From Hyphomonadaceae bacterium (lineage in GTDB: Bacteria > Pseudomonadota > Alphaproteobacteria > Caulobacterales > Aquidulcibacteraceae), in NCBI GenBank assembly GCA_023384105.1, contig JAHDXR010000004.1, positions 124,001-188,000 of the forward strand: a stretch of 64,000 nucleotides of DNA. The letters are read 5' to 3'. The notes below the pieces were generated by a model. The model was given only the letters and a program-made list of their open reading frames with translations. It did no database searches and was not told where the DNA came from. The number at the start of each line of letters is the position of its first letter. The first letter of the stretch is position 1. This document shows positions 1-8,403 of the stretch, piece after piece. Both the position numbers and the translations under genes were made by a program.

Positions 1-277
1 GCGAGGCGGCGCGGTTCATCCAGGCCAGCACCACTTTGGCGCCGAACGCGCGTGTCATTTTTTCAATCGCGGGCGCGGTGGCGAAATCGAACGGTTTGGA
101 AAACAGCTCTAGGCGCGTTTCCACGCCCAGCGCCTTCAGCGCCGCTTCGCGCCCGGCATGCGGGCGGATGACGGCGGCTTGCTGAAAGCCCGCGCGCGCG
201 AACGCGCCGACCAGCTCGGTGAAATAGGTTTCAGCGCCCCCGTCGCCGGAGGCGCCGAGCGTGTGAACCAGTTTCAT
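1..277 (-). CDS. Glycosyltransferase, GT4-like N-terminal part (runs off window)
   Basis: Reading the minus strand from an ATG at 277 gives an open frame to the window edge, about 92 residues beginning MKLVHTLGASGDGGAETYF. The pattern of an N-terminal strand, a Gly-rich loop and then GGAETYF is typical of the donor-independent N-terminal Rossmann half of GT-B (GT4) glycosyltransferases acting on surface sugars. The start codon overlaps the kdsA stop as ATGA (274-277), so it is probably translated by coupling from kdsA and belongs to the same operon. The catalytic C-terminal half lies outside the window, so acceptor and donor cannot be judged. Confidence 0.75.
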   Translation of the reverse strand, partial: MKLVHTLGASGDGGAETYFTELVGAFARAGFQQAAVIRPHAGREAALKALGVETRLELFSKPFDFATAPAIEKMTRAFGAKVVLAWMNRAAS

Positions 278-1137
278 TCCGCGGCGGCGAGGGAGGTTTT
301 CGCCAAACGATCAAACGCCATCAGATCGCGCACGAGATTTTCCAGCTCCGCGAAGGGCACCATGTTGGGGCCGTCGCTGGGGGCGTTGTCGGGATCGGGA
401 TGGGCTTCGATGAACACGGCCGCGACGCCGATCGACACCGCCGCGCGCGCCAGCATAGGCACGAATTGGCGCTCGCCCCCGCTCGTATCGCCGCGCCCGC
501 CGGGCTGCTGCACCGAGTGCGTGGCGTCGAACACGACGGGCGCGCCAAACGTCTTCATGATCGGAATCGCGCGCATGTCGGACACCAGCGTGTTGTAGCC
601 GAAGCTCGCGCCGCGTTCGCACGCCATCACGTTCGGGTTGCCGCTGCCGGTGATCTTGGCGATCACGTTTTTCATATCCCACGGCGCCAGGAACTGGCCC
701 TTCTTGACGTTGATCGGCTTGCCGGTTTCCGCGGCGGCGACCAGCAGGTCTGTCTGGCGGCAAAGGAAGGCGGGGATTTGCAGCACGTCCACCACTTCGG
801 CCACGTCGGCGCATTGATCGGGCAAATGCACGTCGGTGATCACCGGCACGCCCAGCTTGGTGCGGATTTCCTCGAAGATCGGGCCGGACTTGGCCAGCCC
901 CGCGCCGCGCTTGGTGCCGAGGCTGGAGCGGTTGGCTTTGTCGAAACTGGTTTTGTAGATGAAGCCCGCGCCGGCGCGCGCGAACAGGTCGCGCAGGAAC
1001 TCAGCCGTCTCCAGCGCGTGGCCGCGGCTTTCGAGCTGGCAGGGGCCGCAGATGAAGGTCAGCGGCAAGTGGTTGCCGATCTCCAGCGCGGTGCTTTCCA
1101 CGCGCGGAATGCGGATGACGGGCGAAGGCGTGCTCAT
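274..1137 (-). CDS. kdsA: 3-deoxy-8-phosphooctulonate synthase (Kdo-8-P synthase)
   Basis: The enzyme condenses phosphoenolpyruvate with D-arabinose 5-phosphate to Kdo-8-phosphate in the cytoplasm, the first committed step of lipid A core Kdo. The product is 287 residues, the usual length for KdsA. Family motifs visible are ICGPCQLES near residues 29-37, KTSFDKANRSS, GLPVI-like ITDVH and the C-terminal DATHSVQQPGG and EAHPDPDNAPSDGPN. Cys at about position 33 (GPC) is the metal ligand of the metal-dependent KdsA class; the metal-free class has Asn there. An in-frame upstream start at 1167 exists, but homologous sequence begins around MSTPSP, so 1137 is preferred. The substrate is made by the isomerase at 2.5 kb. 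Confidence 0.95.
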   Translation of the reverse strand: MSTPSPVIRIPRVESTALEIGNHLPLTFICGPCQLESRGHALETAEFLRDLFARAGAGFIYKTSFDKANRSSLGTKRGAGLAKSGPIFEEIRTKLGVPVITDVHLPDQCADVAEVVDVLQIPAFLCRQTDLLVAAAETGKPINVKKGQFLAPWDMKNVIAKITGSGNPNVMACERGASFGYNTLVSDMRAIPIMKTFGAPVVFDATHSVQQPGGRGDTSGGERQFVPMLARAAVSIGVAAVFIEAHPDPDNAPSDGPNMVPFAELENLVRDLMAFDRLAKTSLAAAE

Positions 1138-1219
1138 TGGGGGGCCTCGGTTCAGGGTCCGAACCACATAGGCCGGCGCGCCCTTTCCCTCAACCGTGCG
1201 AACCGCATGGGAGGCGCCT

Positions 1220-2149
1220 TTAGGCGGCGACCACGTGTTCCGGCGCGGCCAACGGGCAGGGATGCTCCTCCGCCGCCGCGCGCGCGGCCAGCCAATCGCG
1301 AAACTGCGCCGTTTCGGGGTTCAGATTGCGGCCCGCCAACCATACCAGCCAGTAAGAAAAATCGTCCCGCAGCGAAACGCTGAACGGCGCGCAGAGTCGC
1401 CCGGCGCGCACCTCCTCGATCGCCAGCCAATGGCGCCCCAGCGCCACGCCGTCGCCTTGCAGCGCTGCGCGCAGCAGAAGTCCGCTATCGTCGAACACCG
1501 GCCCGCGCGCGGGCTCCGGCCAGTCCAGCCCCGCCGCGCGGAACCAGCGCGCCCAGGGCGTCCACGCATTGCGCAGGAAGGCGGCGCGCGCGAGGTCGGC
1601 CGGTTCGCGCAGATCGAGCTTGTCGCGATAAGCGGGCGTGCAGACGGGGGTCAGCGCCTCGTCGAACAGCTTCGCCGATTGCATGCCGTCCCAGCCGCCC
1701 CGGCCCAGGCGCACGCCCAGATCGACGCCCTCTTTCTTGAAATCGCTCAAGCGGTCGGTGACGCGCAATTCGATGTCGATATCGGGCCGTTCGGCGCGAT
1801 ACTCGCCGAGCCGCGCGGAAAGCCAGGCGGCCGCAAGGCTCGGCACCGCGCTGATCACGATCGGACGCTGCGCTTTGGCTGCACGCGCGCGCGGCGGGGC
1901 GAAGGCTTGCTCCAGCAGGCTGAGCCCCTGGCGCACCTGCGCGTGCAGGCGCTGGCCGTCCTCGGTCATGCGCATGACATTGCCGTCGCGGCGGAACAGT
2001 TTGAGGCCCAGCCGCTCCTCCAGTTGGCGGATGCGGTGGCTGACCGCGCCGTGGGTCAGCCCCAGCTCCTCCGCCGCCTTGGAATAGGAATTGAGCCTTC
2101 CCGCCGCCTCGAAGGCGCGCAGCGTCTGCAGCGACGGTAATTGGGCCAT
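1220..2149 (-). CDS. LysR-family transcriptional regulator (GcvA-like)
   Basis: This 309-residue protein has the LysR layout. An N-terminal winged helix-turn-helix occupies about residues 6-65 (LQTLRAFEAAGRLNSYSKAAEELGLTHGAVSHRI), followed by a linker helix and a periplasmic-binding-protein-like effector domain. The opening 'P.LQ.LRAFEAAGR..S...AA.EL..T.GAVS.' resembles the GcvA subgroup, which often controls amino acid metabolism or beta-lactamase genes. The effector is not predictable. It is divergent from a small membrane-protein gene at 2294, and LysR proteins often act on a divergent neighbour, but I see no convincing T-N11-A operator in the short gap. Confidence 0.9.
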   Translation of the reverse strand: MAQLPSLQTLRAFEAAGRLNSYSKAAEELGLTHGAVSHRIRQLEERLGLKLFRRDGNVMRMTEDGQRLHAQVRQGLSLLEQAFAPPRARAAKAQRPIVISAVPSLAAAWLSARLGEYRAERPDIDIELRVTDRLSDFKKEGVDLGVRLGRGGWDGMQSAKLFDEALTPVCTPAYRDKLDLREPADLARAAFLRNAWTPWARWFRAAGLDWPEPARGPVFDDSGLLLRAALQGDGVALGRHWLAIEEVRAGRLCAPFSVSLRDDFSYWLVWLAGRNLNPETAQFRDWLAARAAAEEHPCPLAAPEHVVAA

Positions 2150-2293
2150 TCCGGACCCTTCCCGGGTTGTGAAATCGGCTCACATCCAGGTCGTGAATTG
2201 CTCGTTCGTCTGCAAGGGGGCGGCTTCCCATTTCGGGACTGTCGCCGGTGAAATCCTCCTCATCCCGCCGGCTCCCAGAATGGAGCAGAGCCC

Positions 2294-2422
2294 ATGTATC
2301 TCAGCTTTCTCGACCGCGGCTCGCCGCTTTCGGTGAAGCTCGCCTCGCTGGCCGTTTCGGCCGTCCTGGTCCTCGTCGTGGCCGCGCCGGTGCTGGCGGT
2401 CGCCTCCCGGATCGTCGCCTGA
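2294..2422 (+). CDS. Small single-span membrane protein, 42 aa
   Basis: A short open frame encodes 42 residues beginning MYLSFLDRGSPLSVK, then a hydrophobic stretch of about 22 residues rich in Val, Leu and Ala (roughly positions 16-38), and ends SRIVA. GGAG lies about 10 bases upstream of the ATG. It looks like a one-pass inner membrane peptide. I do not recognise it. The evidence is coding-like composition, a plausible ribosome site and position between the divergent LysR gene and the isomerase gene. It could be spurious, since GC-rich DNA produces hydrophobic frames readily. Confidence 0.4.
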   Translation: MYLSFLDRGSPLSVKLASLAVSAVLVLVVAAPVLAVASRIVA

Positions 2423-2525
2423 CCCTTTGCCCGACTGGCGGGGCCGCGCCCTGACCCCATGCCCACGCGGCCCCGCCGATTTTTTGAGCCGATGACATTC
2501 CCGCCGCCGCATGCGAACAGGCGGC

Positions 2526-3503
2526 ATGACGACGATCGATCCCGCCGCCGCGCTCGCCGCCGGCCAGGACACCATCCGCACCGAGGCCCGGGCGCTCGAT
2601 CAACTCGCCGAGGCGCTGGGCGGGGCGCTGAAAGAACCGTTCACCCACGCCGCCAAGCTGCTGGCCGAAACCGAGGGCCGGGTGATCGTCACCGGCATGG
2701 GCAAGTCCGGCCACATCGCGCGCAAGATCGCCGCGACCCTCGCGTCCACCGGCACGCCGGCGCAATTCGTCCATCCCGCCGAGGCCAGCCACGGCGATCT
2801 CGGCATGATCGTGGAGCGCGATTGCGTGCTGGCGATTTCGCGCTCCGGCGAAACCGGTGAGCTTTCCGATCTGCTCTATCATTGCCACCGGCTCGGCATT
2901 CCGCTGATCGGGATGACGTTCAAACCCGGCTCGACGCTCGCGAACGCCTCGAGCGCGGCGCTGGTGCTGCCCGAATGCGGGGAAGCGAGCGAGGATGCGC
3001 CTGCGCCTACGACGTCGACGACGATGTGCCTTGCGCTCGGCGATGCGCTGGCGGTGGCCCTAATCAAGGCGCGCGGCTTCAACAAGGACGATTTCGGCGC
3101 GATCCATCCCGGCGGCAAGCTTGGCGCGGCGCTGAAGCGCGTGCGCGACATCATGCGCGTGGGCCGGAACGATCCGCTGATCGCGCCGGACACGCCGGTG
3201 CCGGATGCGATCGCCGCGATCAGCGCGGGCGGCATGGGCGCGGTGGGCGTGGTCGAGGGCGGCAAGCTGGTCGGCATCATCACCGACGGCGATCTGCGCC
3301 GGAAACTGACGCCCGAGATGTTCGCCAAAACCGCGCGCGAGATCATGACGGCGGGGCCGAAAGTGATCGCGCCCGGCGCGCCGGTCGCGGACGCCATCGC
3401 CATCATGAACGACAAACGCATCACCCTGCTGTTCGCCGTGGAGGACGGCAGACCGGTGGGCGTGGTGCACATGCACGATCTGCTGGCGGCGGGCGTGCGT
3501 TAG
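2526..3503 (+). CDS. kdsD: Arabinose-5-phosphate isomerase (KpsF/GutQ family)
   Basis: The product interconverts D-ribulose 5-phosphate and D-arabinose 5-phosphate, feeding KdsA for Kdo synthesis. About 325 residues carry an N-terminal SIS sugar-isomerase domain (TGMGKSGHIARK near 56-67, HPAEASHGDLG, ISRSGETGEL) and two C-terminal CBS domains from about residue 205 (VRDIMRVG..PLI, GIITDGDLRRKL, AREIMTAGPKVI). This is the full architecture of KdsD/KpsF. An ATG at 2511 is in frame, but the conserved region supports 2526. Its proximity to kdsA, with only the LysR and small ORF between, makes a Kdo role most likely. A capsule-specific isozyme (KpsF) is the alternative. Confidence 0.93.
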   Translation: MTTIDPAAALAAGQDTIRTEARALDQLAEALGGALKEPFTHAAKLLAETEGRVIVTGMGKSGHIARKIAATLASTGTPAQFVHPAEASHGDLGMIVERDCVLAISRSGETGELSDLLYHCHRLGIPLIGMTFKPGSTLANASSAALVLPECGEASEDAPAPTTSTTMCLALGDALAVALIKARGFNKDDFGAIHPGGKLGAALKRVRDIMRVGRNDPLIAPDTPVPDAIAAISAGGMGAVGVVEGGKLVGIITDGDLRRKLTPEMFAKTAREIMTAGPKVIAPGAPVADAIAIMNDKRITLLFAVEDGRPVGVVHMHDLLAAGVR

Positions 3504-3515
3504 GGCGACAGGAGC

Positions 3516-3533
3516 GCGGGTCTTCAGACCCGC
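3516..3533 (+). terminator. Hairpin after kdsD
   Basis: GCGGGTCT and AGACCCGC form a perfect 8-bp stem with a 2-base loop, followed by ATTCCTTT, 13 bases after the kdsD stop. The position suits a terminator, but the T-tract is weak. The same kind of hairpin also occurs as a dispersed repeat in GC-rich genomes. Confidence 0.45.
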
Positions 3534-3563
3534 ATTCCTTTGGTGTGCAATTCGGGGGACCAG

Positions 3564-4871
3564 ATGAAGTATTTTGCCAGTATTGCGCTCGCTGCATCAT
3601 TTCTGTTTGCTGCGTCGGCCGCTGCACAAGAGCAGCCCGGCTTCTCCGCGCCCATCGAAACGCAAATCCAATCGGTGCTGCCGCGCATGATTGCGTGGCG
3701 GCGGGATTTCCATCAGAACCCGGAACTCTCGTACGAAGAGGTGCGCACCGCGCGCGTGGTGGCGGCGCATCTGCGCAGCCTGCGCCTCGAAGTGCGCACC
3801 GGCGTCGCGCAAACCGGCGTCGTCGGCGTGCTGCGCGGCGGGCGGCCCGGGCCGGTGATCGCGCTGCGCGCGGATATGGATGCGCTGCCGGTGACCGAGG
3901 AAGGCGATCTGCCGTTCCGCTCCCGCGCGCGCGGGCGCTACAATGGCCAGGATGTCGGCATCATGCATGCGTGCGGGCATGACACGCACATGGCCGTGCT
4001 GATGGCGGCGGCCAGCGTGCTGGCGGCGCGGCGCGAGGAGATCGCCGGCACGATCATCTTCGTGTTCCAGCCTTCGGAAGAAGGTGCGCCTCCGGGCGGC
4101 TTGGGCGGGGCGCGGCGCATGCTGGCGGAAAACGTGTTCGGCGATCTGCAGCCGGAAGCGATGTTCGGCTTGCATGCTTGGCCGGGCGAGAGCGGCACGA
4201 TCACCATGGTTCCGGGCCCCTTCATGGCGGGCTCGGATCGCCTCGACATCACAGTCACCGGCAGCCAGACCCACGGCGCCCAGCCGCATGCGGGGATCGA
4301 TCCGATCGTCGTGTCGTCGCAGATCGTCAACGCATTGCAGACGATCCCGTCGCGCCAGATGGATGCGGTGCGTTCGCCCGTCATCGTCACCATCGGCATG
4401 ATCCAGGGCGGCGTGCGCTACAACATCATCCCGCAAACCGTGGAGATGCAGGGCACGATCCGCTACCTCAATCCGGAAACGCGCGAGGATTTGTATACGC
4501 GCATCCGCCGCACCGTGGCTGAAACCGCCGCCGCTTCCGGCGCGACGGCGCAGGTGACCATCACCGAGAACGCGATCCCGACCGTGAACCCGCCCGCTTT
4601 GCTCTCGCGCGCCCGCGCGGCCGCCGTGCGCGCGCTGGGCGAGGATCGCGTGCGGAGCGGTGTTCCCGTCATGCCGGCGGAAGATTTCGCGTATTTCCAG
4701 CAGGCCGTGCCGGGCGTGTTTTTCTTCTATGGCGTCAATCCGCCCGGCGTGACGACGGAAGAGGCCGCGCCCAATCACAATCCGCGTTTCTTCGTCCACG
4801 AACCGGCGATGGAAACCGCGCTGCGCGCCATGCTTGCTGTCGCGCTCGACCGTGTAGGCGCGCCGGCGTAA
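3564..4871 (+). CDS. Secreted M20-family metallopeptidase / amidohydrolase
   Basis: This 435-residue protein starts with a clear Sec signal peptide (MKYFASIALAASFLFAASAAAQ). Peptidase M20 amidohydrolase motifs follow: RRDFHQNPELSYEE, LRADMDALPV, HACGHDTHMA around residues 135-142, FQPSEEG and a C-terminal MPAEDFAYF. These are the hippurate hydrolase/aminoacylase-type metal and substrate sites of the IAA-amino acid hydrolase group. It probably hydrolyses N-acyl amino acids or peptide amides in the periplasm. The start at 3564 is chosen for the signal peptide and the preceding GGGGACCAG; an upstream in-frame start at 3540 would spoil the signal. The substrate is unknown. Confidence 0.9.
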   Translation: MKYFASIALAASFLFAASAAAQEQPGFSAPIETQIQSVLPRMIAWRRDFHQNPELSYEEVRTARVVAAHLRSLRLEVRTGVAQTGVVGVLRGGRPGPVIALRADMDALPVTEEGDLPFRSRARGRYNGQDVGIMHACGHDTHMAVLMAAASVLAARREEIAGTIIFVFQPSEEGAPPGGLGGARRMLAENVFGDLQPEAMFGLHAWPGESGTITMVPGPFMAGSDRLDITVTGSQTHGAQPHAGIDPIVVSSQIVNALQTIPSRQMDAVRSPVIVTIGMIQGGVRYNIIPQTVEMQGTIRYLNPETREDLYTRIRRTVAETAAASGATAQVTITENAIPTVNPPALLSRARAAAVRALGEDRVRSGVPVMPAEDFAYFQQAVPGVFFFYGVNPPGVTTEEAAPNHNPRFFVHEPAMETALRAMLAVALDRVGAPA

Positions 4872-5032
4872 GGGTCGTTCTTGCTTGACACCGACGCGCG
4901 GACGCGCCCAATGGTCGCGGACTATCGGTCGTTGCGACCGCGCGTTTTTGCGTGCGGGCTTTCGTTCTACGTGCTTGAGTCCAGCGATCTTGTTGGGCAT
5001 TGGGCTCGGCGGCGCTAACGAGGAGCGTAACG

Positions 5033-5242
5033 ATGGCTACGGGCGTCGTAAAATGGTTCAATATGGCCAAGGGGTTCGGCTTCATCGCGCCGGATGAAGG
5101 CGGTGCGGACGTGTTCGTGCACGTCAGCGCGGTGGAGCGTTCGGGTCTGACTGGTCTGCGTGAAGGTCAAGCGGTGTCTTTCGACGTGGAAAACGATCCG
5201 CGCAAGAACAAGCCTTCGGCGGTGAACATCAAGCCCGTCTAG
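5033..5242 (+). CDS. CspA-type cold-shock protein
   Basis: A 69-residue single cold-shock domain has the RNP1 motif KGFGFI (13-18) and the RNP2 motif VFVHVSAVE (27-35). It binds single-stranded RNA/DNA and melts RNA structure. The ATG at 5033 follows GAGGAG at a good distance; the longer in-frame start at 5000 adds residues outside the fold. The upstream gap of about 160 bases could hold the long structured leader common in csp genes. A TTGACA hexamer lies at 4885-4890 but lacks a good -10 partner. A strong hairpin follows at 5266. CspA-family paralogues are often growth-phase rather than cold regulated. Confidence 0.95.
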   Translation: MATGVVKWFNMAKGFGFIAPDEGGADVFVHVSAVERSGLTGLREGQAVSFDVENDPRKNKPSAVNIKPV

Positions 5243-5265
5243 GCGCGCTTGAACAAAACGACCTG

Positions 5266-5301
5266 ATCGCCGCGCGGCTGGCCGTGCGGCGATTCTTATT
5301 T
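5266..5301 (+). terminator. Rho-independent terminator after the cold-shock gene
   Basis: ATCGCCGCGCGG (5266-5277) pairs with CCGTGCGGCGAT (5282-5293), 12 bp with one G-T wobble and a 4-base loop, followed by TCTTATTT. It lies 24 bases past the stop codon and would end the short csp transcript. Confidence 0.8.
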
Positions 5302-5316
5302 GGAGCGACGAAGATC

Positions 5317-6363
5317 ATGACTGCCCCGTTCCGCCTCTATGGCGCTGAGCTTTCGCCTTATGCGGTGAAAGTCCGTTCGTATCTGCGCTTCAAGGGACTG
5401 GAGTTTCAGTGGCTGGAGCGCTCGAACGCGCGGCTGGAAGAGTTTTCGCGCTACGCCAAGCTGCCGCTCGCGCCGGTCCTGGTCGATGCGGACGACAACG
5501 CGCTGCAGGATTCCACGCCGATGATCGAGGCGCTGGACGCGCAATTCACCAAACCCTCGATCACGCCGGACGATCCCGCGCTCGCGTTCGTCGCGGCGCT
5601 GCTTGAGGATTACGCCGACGAATGGCTCAACAAGGCGATGTTCCATTATCGCTGGACCTACCCGGAAGATCAGCAAAGCGCGGCCAAGCGCACGGTCGAG
5701 ATGCTGTTTGAGGGCGCTGAGGCGCCGGAGGGCGTGGAAGAGGCGGTGCGCACGCGCATGGTGGGGCGCCTGCATCACGTGGGCTCCTCCAGCGAAACCG
5801 CGCCCCTGATCGAAGGCTCGTTCACGCGCCTGATCGGCCTGCTGGAAGCGGCGCTCAAGGGGCGGGCGTATCTGTTCGGCGGGCGGCCCTCGCTGGCCGA
5901 TTTCGGGCTCGCCGCGCAGCTCAAGCAATTGCTGTCCGACCCCACGCCGGGCGCGATCTTGAAGGCGCAGGCGCCGGGCGTCGTCGCCTGGATCGCGCGC
6001 ATGGAGCATCCGCGCGTCGAAGGCGATTTTGAAACGCTGGAGGCGCTGCGCGAGCCGCTCGCCGCGCTGCTCGCCCAGGAGGTGGCCGGCGCTTACCTCA
6101 TTTGGATGAACGCCAACGCCGAAGCGGTGCGCGCGGACGCGCCGGGCGTCAGCGTCGATATTGGCGGGGCGCTGTTCGTGCAGAAGCCGCAGCGTTACGC
6201 CGCCAAGGCGCTGGCGGAACTGCGCCGCAAGCGCGGTTTGGCCGAGAGCGAGACGCTGGCCGCGTTGCTTGGCGAAACCGGGTGCGACGCGTTCCTGAAG
6301 GGCGCCGCGGCGGCCGAGGATCCCGACGAAGAGGACGACGACGGCGAAGACGATCAGGACTGA
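5317..6363 (+). CDS. Glutathione S-transferase-like protein with acidic tail
   Basis: About 348 residues. The first 80 or so form a thioredoxin-fold GST N-terminal domain (FRLYGAELSPYAVKVRSYLRFKGLEFQWLE, with D-S-T-P in LQDSTPMIEAL for the gamma-Glu site). A helical C-terminal GST domain follows (LFGGRPSLADFGLAAQL). The protein is longer than a typical 200-230-residue GST: an extra C-terminal region ends in a very acidic tail (EEDDDGEDDQD). Ser near SPYAVKVR suggests Ser-type chemistry. The start at 5317 follows GGAG and matches the fold. It may act in detoxification; no partner gene is evident. Confidence 0.85.
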   Translation: MTAPFRLYGAELSPYAVKVRSYLRFKGLEFQWLERSNARLEEFSRYAKLPLAPVLVDADDNALQDSTPMIEALDAQFTKPSITPDDPALAFVAALLEDYADEWLNKAMFHYRWTYPEDQQSAAKRTVEMLFEGAEAPEGVEEAVRTRMVGRLHHVGSSSETAPLIEGSFTRLIGLLEAALKGRAYLFGGRPSLADFGLAAQLKQLLSDPTPGAILKAQAPGVVAWIARMEHPRVEGDFETLEALREPLAALLAQEVAGAYLIWMNANAEAVRADAPGVSVDIGGALFVQKPQRYAAKALAELRRKRGLAESETLAALLGETGCDAFLKGAAAAEDPDEEDDDGEDDQD

Positions 6364-6467
6364 GGCGCCGGCGTCGCGCGGCGCTGATCCGCGCCCGCGG
6401 CCAGCAGCCGCTCCGCCAAATGGCAGCCGATGAATCCGGCGACGCCGGTCACGAGAACGGCGCTCAT
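6354..6467 (-). pseudogene. N-terminal remnant of an NAD-dependent epimerase/dehydratase (SDR)
   Basis: On the minus strand an ATG at 6467 opens a 37-residue frame beginning MSAVLVTGVAGFIGCHLAER. This is a textbook N-terminus of extended SDR sugar epimerases, with VTGxxGFIGxHLxxxLL and the GxxGxxG NAD-binding loop. It then runs into unrelated sequence and stops inside the 3' end of the GST gene. No further epimerase sequence follows in any frame. I read it as the stump of a nucleotide-sugar gene lost when this boundary was formed, which fits its place at the edge of the glycan cluster. Confidence 0.65.
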
Positions 6468-6525
6468 GCGAAGATAGGCCCTGTGCGCCCCACGGCGCGC
6501 CGTGAGGTCAGGCGTGGGCAGGGCG

Positions 6526-6562
6526 AAGGGCCGGCAAAACCGGCGGAGGAGAGCCGGCCCTT
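6526..6562. terminator. Hairpin with 10-bp perfect stem before the GT2 gene
   Basis: AAGGGCCGGC (6526-6535) and GCCGGCCCTT (6553-6562) are exact inverted repeats separated by 17 bases. There is no clear T-tract on either side. It sits between the epimerase remnant and the next gene, so it may be the leftover terminator of a lost gene or a small palindromic repeat. Confidence 0.4.
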
Positions 6563-6616
6563 AGGACCCTGCGAAGGGCCTTGCGTTTGCGTGGGCCAAG
6601 CTGGACTGATTGCGCC

Positions 6617-7465
6617 ATGCCCCAGGCTGGTTCGCGCCTCAGCGTCATCATTCCCACCTTTGAACGCCCGGCGGCGACGATCCGCGCGGTGGAAAGTGTT
6701 TTGGCGCAGGATGTGGGCCTGGAGGTGCTGGTCGTCGATGACGGCTCGCGCGCGCCTTTTACGTTTGCGCACGGCCCGCCGCATCTGAAGATCATCCGCC
6801 TCGCGGATAACATGGGGCCGGCGTATGCGCGCAATCTTGGGGTCGCGGAGGCGCAGGGCGATTGGATCGCGTTGCTGGATTCCGATGATGTCTGGCCCGC
6901 CGGCAGCCTGAAACCGCGTTTTGAGGCGGCGCGCCGCGATGAAGAGAACGCCGAAACCACGATCTGGACCGCAGGCTTTGTCGATGTGTTCCCAAACAGC
7001 GCCGCGCGGCGCGTGCGCGTGCCGCGCGACAGCCGCAGCTTGCTCGATTTTGCATCCGGATGCTGGACGTGCCCTGGCTCCACGGCGCTGATGAGCCGTG
7101 AGGCTTGGTCGCGCTCGGGCGGGCAGGATGAAACGCTGCGCCGGCTTGAGGATTACGAATGGCTGTTGCGCTGGGGCGCGGGCGGCGGGCGCGTCGCGGC
7201 GCATCGCGGCGTCGGCGCCGAGATCACGCGCGGCGGGCGGGCGCGGGTCGCGTCGATCGACGCGGCCGCCGCCAGAATTCGCGCGCTTCACGAAGACCAG
7301 CCGGAGGCGGTGCGGCGGCGCATGGAAAGCTATTTGCTGCTGGAGGCTGGCGCGGCGCGTCTGCATGCGGGCGCCTATGTCGGCGGACTTGCCGCGCTGG
7401 CGCGCTCGTGGGCGCTGCGCCCGCGTTTGCGCGCGGCGCTGGAGCCGTTTTGGGCGCGCGCCTAG
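6617..7465 (+). CDS. Glycosyltransferase family 2
   Basis: A 282-residue GT-A fold enzyme that should transfer a sugar from a nucleotide donor at the cytoplasmic face. It shows the GT2 opening [23 protein letters not shown], the nucleotide-binding VVDDGS and the DxD-like metal site LLDSDDVW near residue 95. A later [10 protein letters not shown] segment follows an acceptor-side E-D-Y. No membrane helices are seen. The ATG at 6617 is favoured because the fold starts directly after it; an upstream start at 6581 adds unmatched residues. It is convergent with fcl: their ends overlap by four bases at 7462-7465. Confidence 0.9.
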   Translation: MPQAGSRLSVIIPTFERPAATIRAVESVLAQDVGLEVLVVDDGSRAPFTFAHGPPHLKIIRLADNMGPAYARNLGVAEAQGDWIALLDSDDVWPAGSLKPRFEAARRDEENAETTIWTAGFVDVFPNSAARRVRVPRDSRSLLDFASGCWTCPGSTALMSREAWSRSGGQDETLRRLEDYEWLLRWGAGGGRVAAHRGVGAEITRGGRARVASIDAAAARIRALHEDQPEAVRRRMESYLLLEAGAARLHAGAYVGGLAALARSWALRPRLRAALEPFWARA

Positions 7466-8403
7466 GCGCGGTTTTCCAGATACCAGCGATATGCGTCGGC
7501 GAGCCCAGCGGGAAGATCGATCCGCGGCGCCCAGCCGAGCGCGGTAAGGCGCGTGACGTCGAGCAATTTGCGCGGCGCGCCGTCGGGCTTGCTCGTATCC
7601 CTGGTGATCGCGCCTTTGAAGCCCACGGCGTCGGCCACGAGTTGCGCGAGTTCGGCGATGGTCACGTCCGCGCCGCAGCCTACATTGACGTGCTCGTAGC
7701 CGTTATAGCTTTTCATCAGCAGCACGAGCGCGTCGGCGCAATCGTCCACGTGCAGGAATTCGCGCCGCGCCGCGCCCGAGCCCCAGATTTCAAAACTCTC
7801 CGCGCCTGCCAGTTTCGCCTCGTGCGCCTTGCGGATCAGCGCGGGCGCGACGTGGCTGGTGTTGAGGTCGAAATTGTCGCCGGGGCCGTAGAGATTGGTC
7901 GGCATGGCGCTGATAAAGTTCGCGCCATGCTGGCGCCGATAGGCCTGCGCCAGTTTAATCCCTGCGATCTTGGCGATCGCGTACCATTCGTTGGTCGGCT
8001 CAAGCGCCCCGGTGAGCAGCGCGTCTTCCGGAATCGGCTGCGGTGCGAATTTCGGATAGATGCAAGACGAGCCCAGGAACAGCAGCTTCTCGACATTCGC
8101 CTGGAACGCCGCGTGCGTGACGTTCGTGGCGATGGCGAGATTGTCGTAGAGAAAATCGGCCGGGTAGGCGTCGTTCGCCAGGATGCCGCCGACTTTCGCC
8201 GCCGACATGAACACCGCCTGCGGACGCGCATCCGCGAACCAGCGCGCAACCGCTTCGCCGTTGCGCAGATCCACCTGATCGCGCGCCACGGTGATCAGCT
8301 CGCAATCCTCGGCGGCCAAACGGCGCACCAGCGCCGCGCCCACCATGCCGCGATGGCCGGCGACGAACACGCGCTTGCCGCGCAGATCGTAAGCGTCAGT
8401 CAT
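7462..8403 (-). CDS. fcl: GDP-L-fucose synthase
   Basis: This 313-residue extended SDR performs the epimerisation and NADPH reduction of GDP-4-keto-6-deoxymannose to GDP-L-fucose. It carries the NADP loop [48 protein letters not shown], the catalytic YAIAK in [11 protein letters not shown], and [10 protein letters not shown], all hallmarks of Fcl/WcaG. The start at 8403 overlaps the gmd stop by eight bases (ATGACTGA), so the two pathway enzymes are translationally coupled. Together they indicate a fucose- or 6-deoxyhexose-containing surface glycan. Confidence 0.96.
   Translation of the reverse strand: MTDAYDLRGKRVFVAGHRGMVGAALVRRLAAEDCELITVARDQVDLRNGEAVARWFADARPQAVFMSAAKVGGILANDAYPADFLYDNLAIATNVTHAAFQANVEKLLFLGSSCIYPKFAPQPIPEDALLTGALEPTNEWYAIAKIAGIKLAQAYRRQHGANFISAMPTNLYGPGDNFDLNTSHVAPALIRKAHEAKLAGAESFEIWGSGAARREFLHVDDCADALVLLMKSYNGYEHVNVGCGADVTIAELAQLVADAVGFKGAITRDTSKPDGAPRKLLDVTRLTALGWAPRIDLPAGLADAYRWYLENRA

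Noticed and set aside
400-1383. Long open frame opposite kdsA
   Set aside because: It is the reverse-strand shadow of kdsA; the translation is His/Arg/Ala-rich without any domain, as expected in GC-rich DNA.
1196-2140. Long frame opposite the LysR gene
   Set aside because: Low-complexity Arg/Ala/Gln translation, no ribosome site, fully inside the LysR gene on the other strand.
4885-4913. TTGACA as promoter of the cold-shock gene
   Set aside because: The -35 hexamer is perfect, but 16-18 bases downstream there is only CCAATG-like sequence and no -10 box, so I did not list it.
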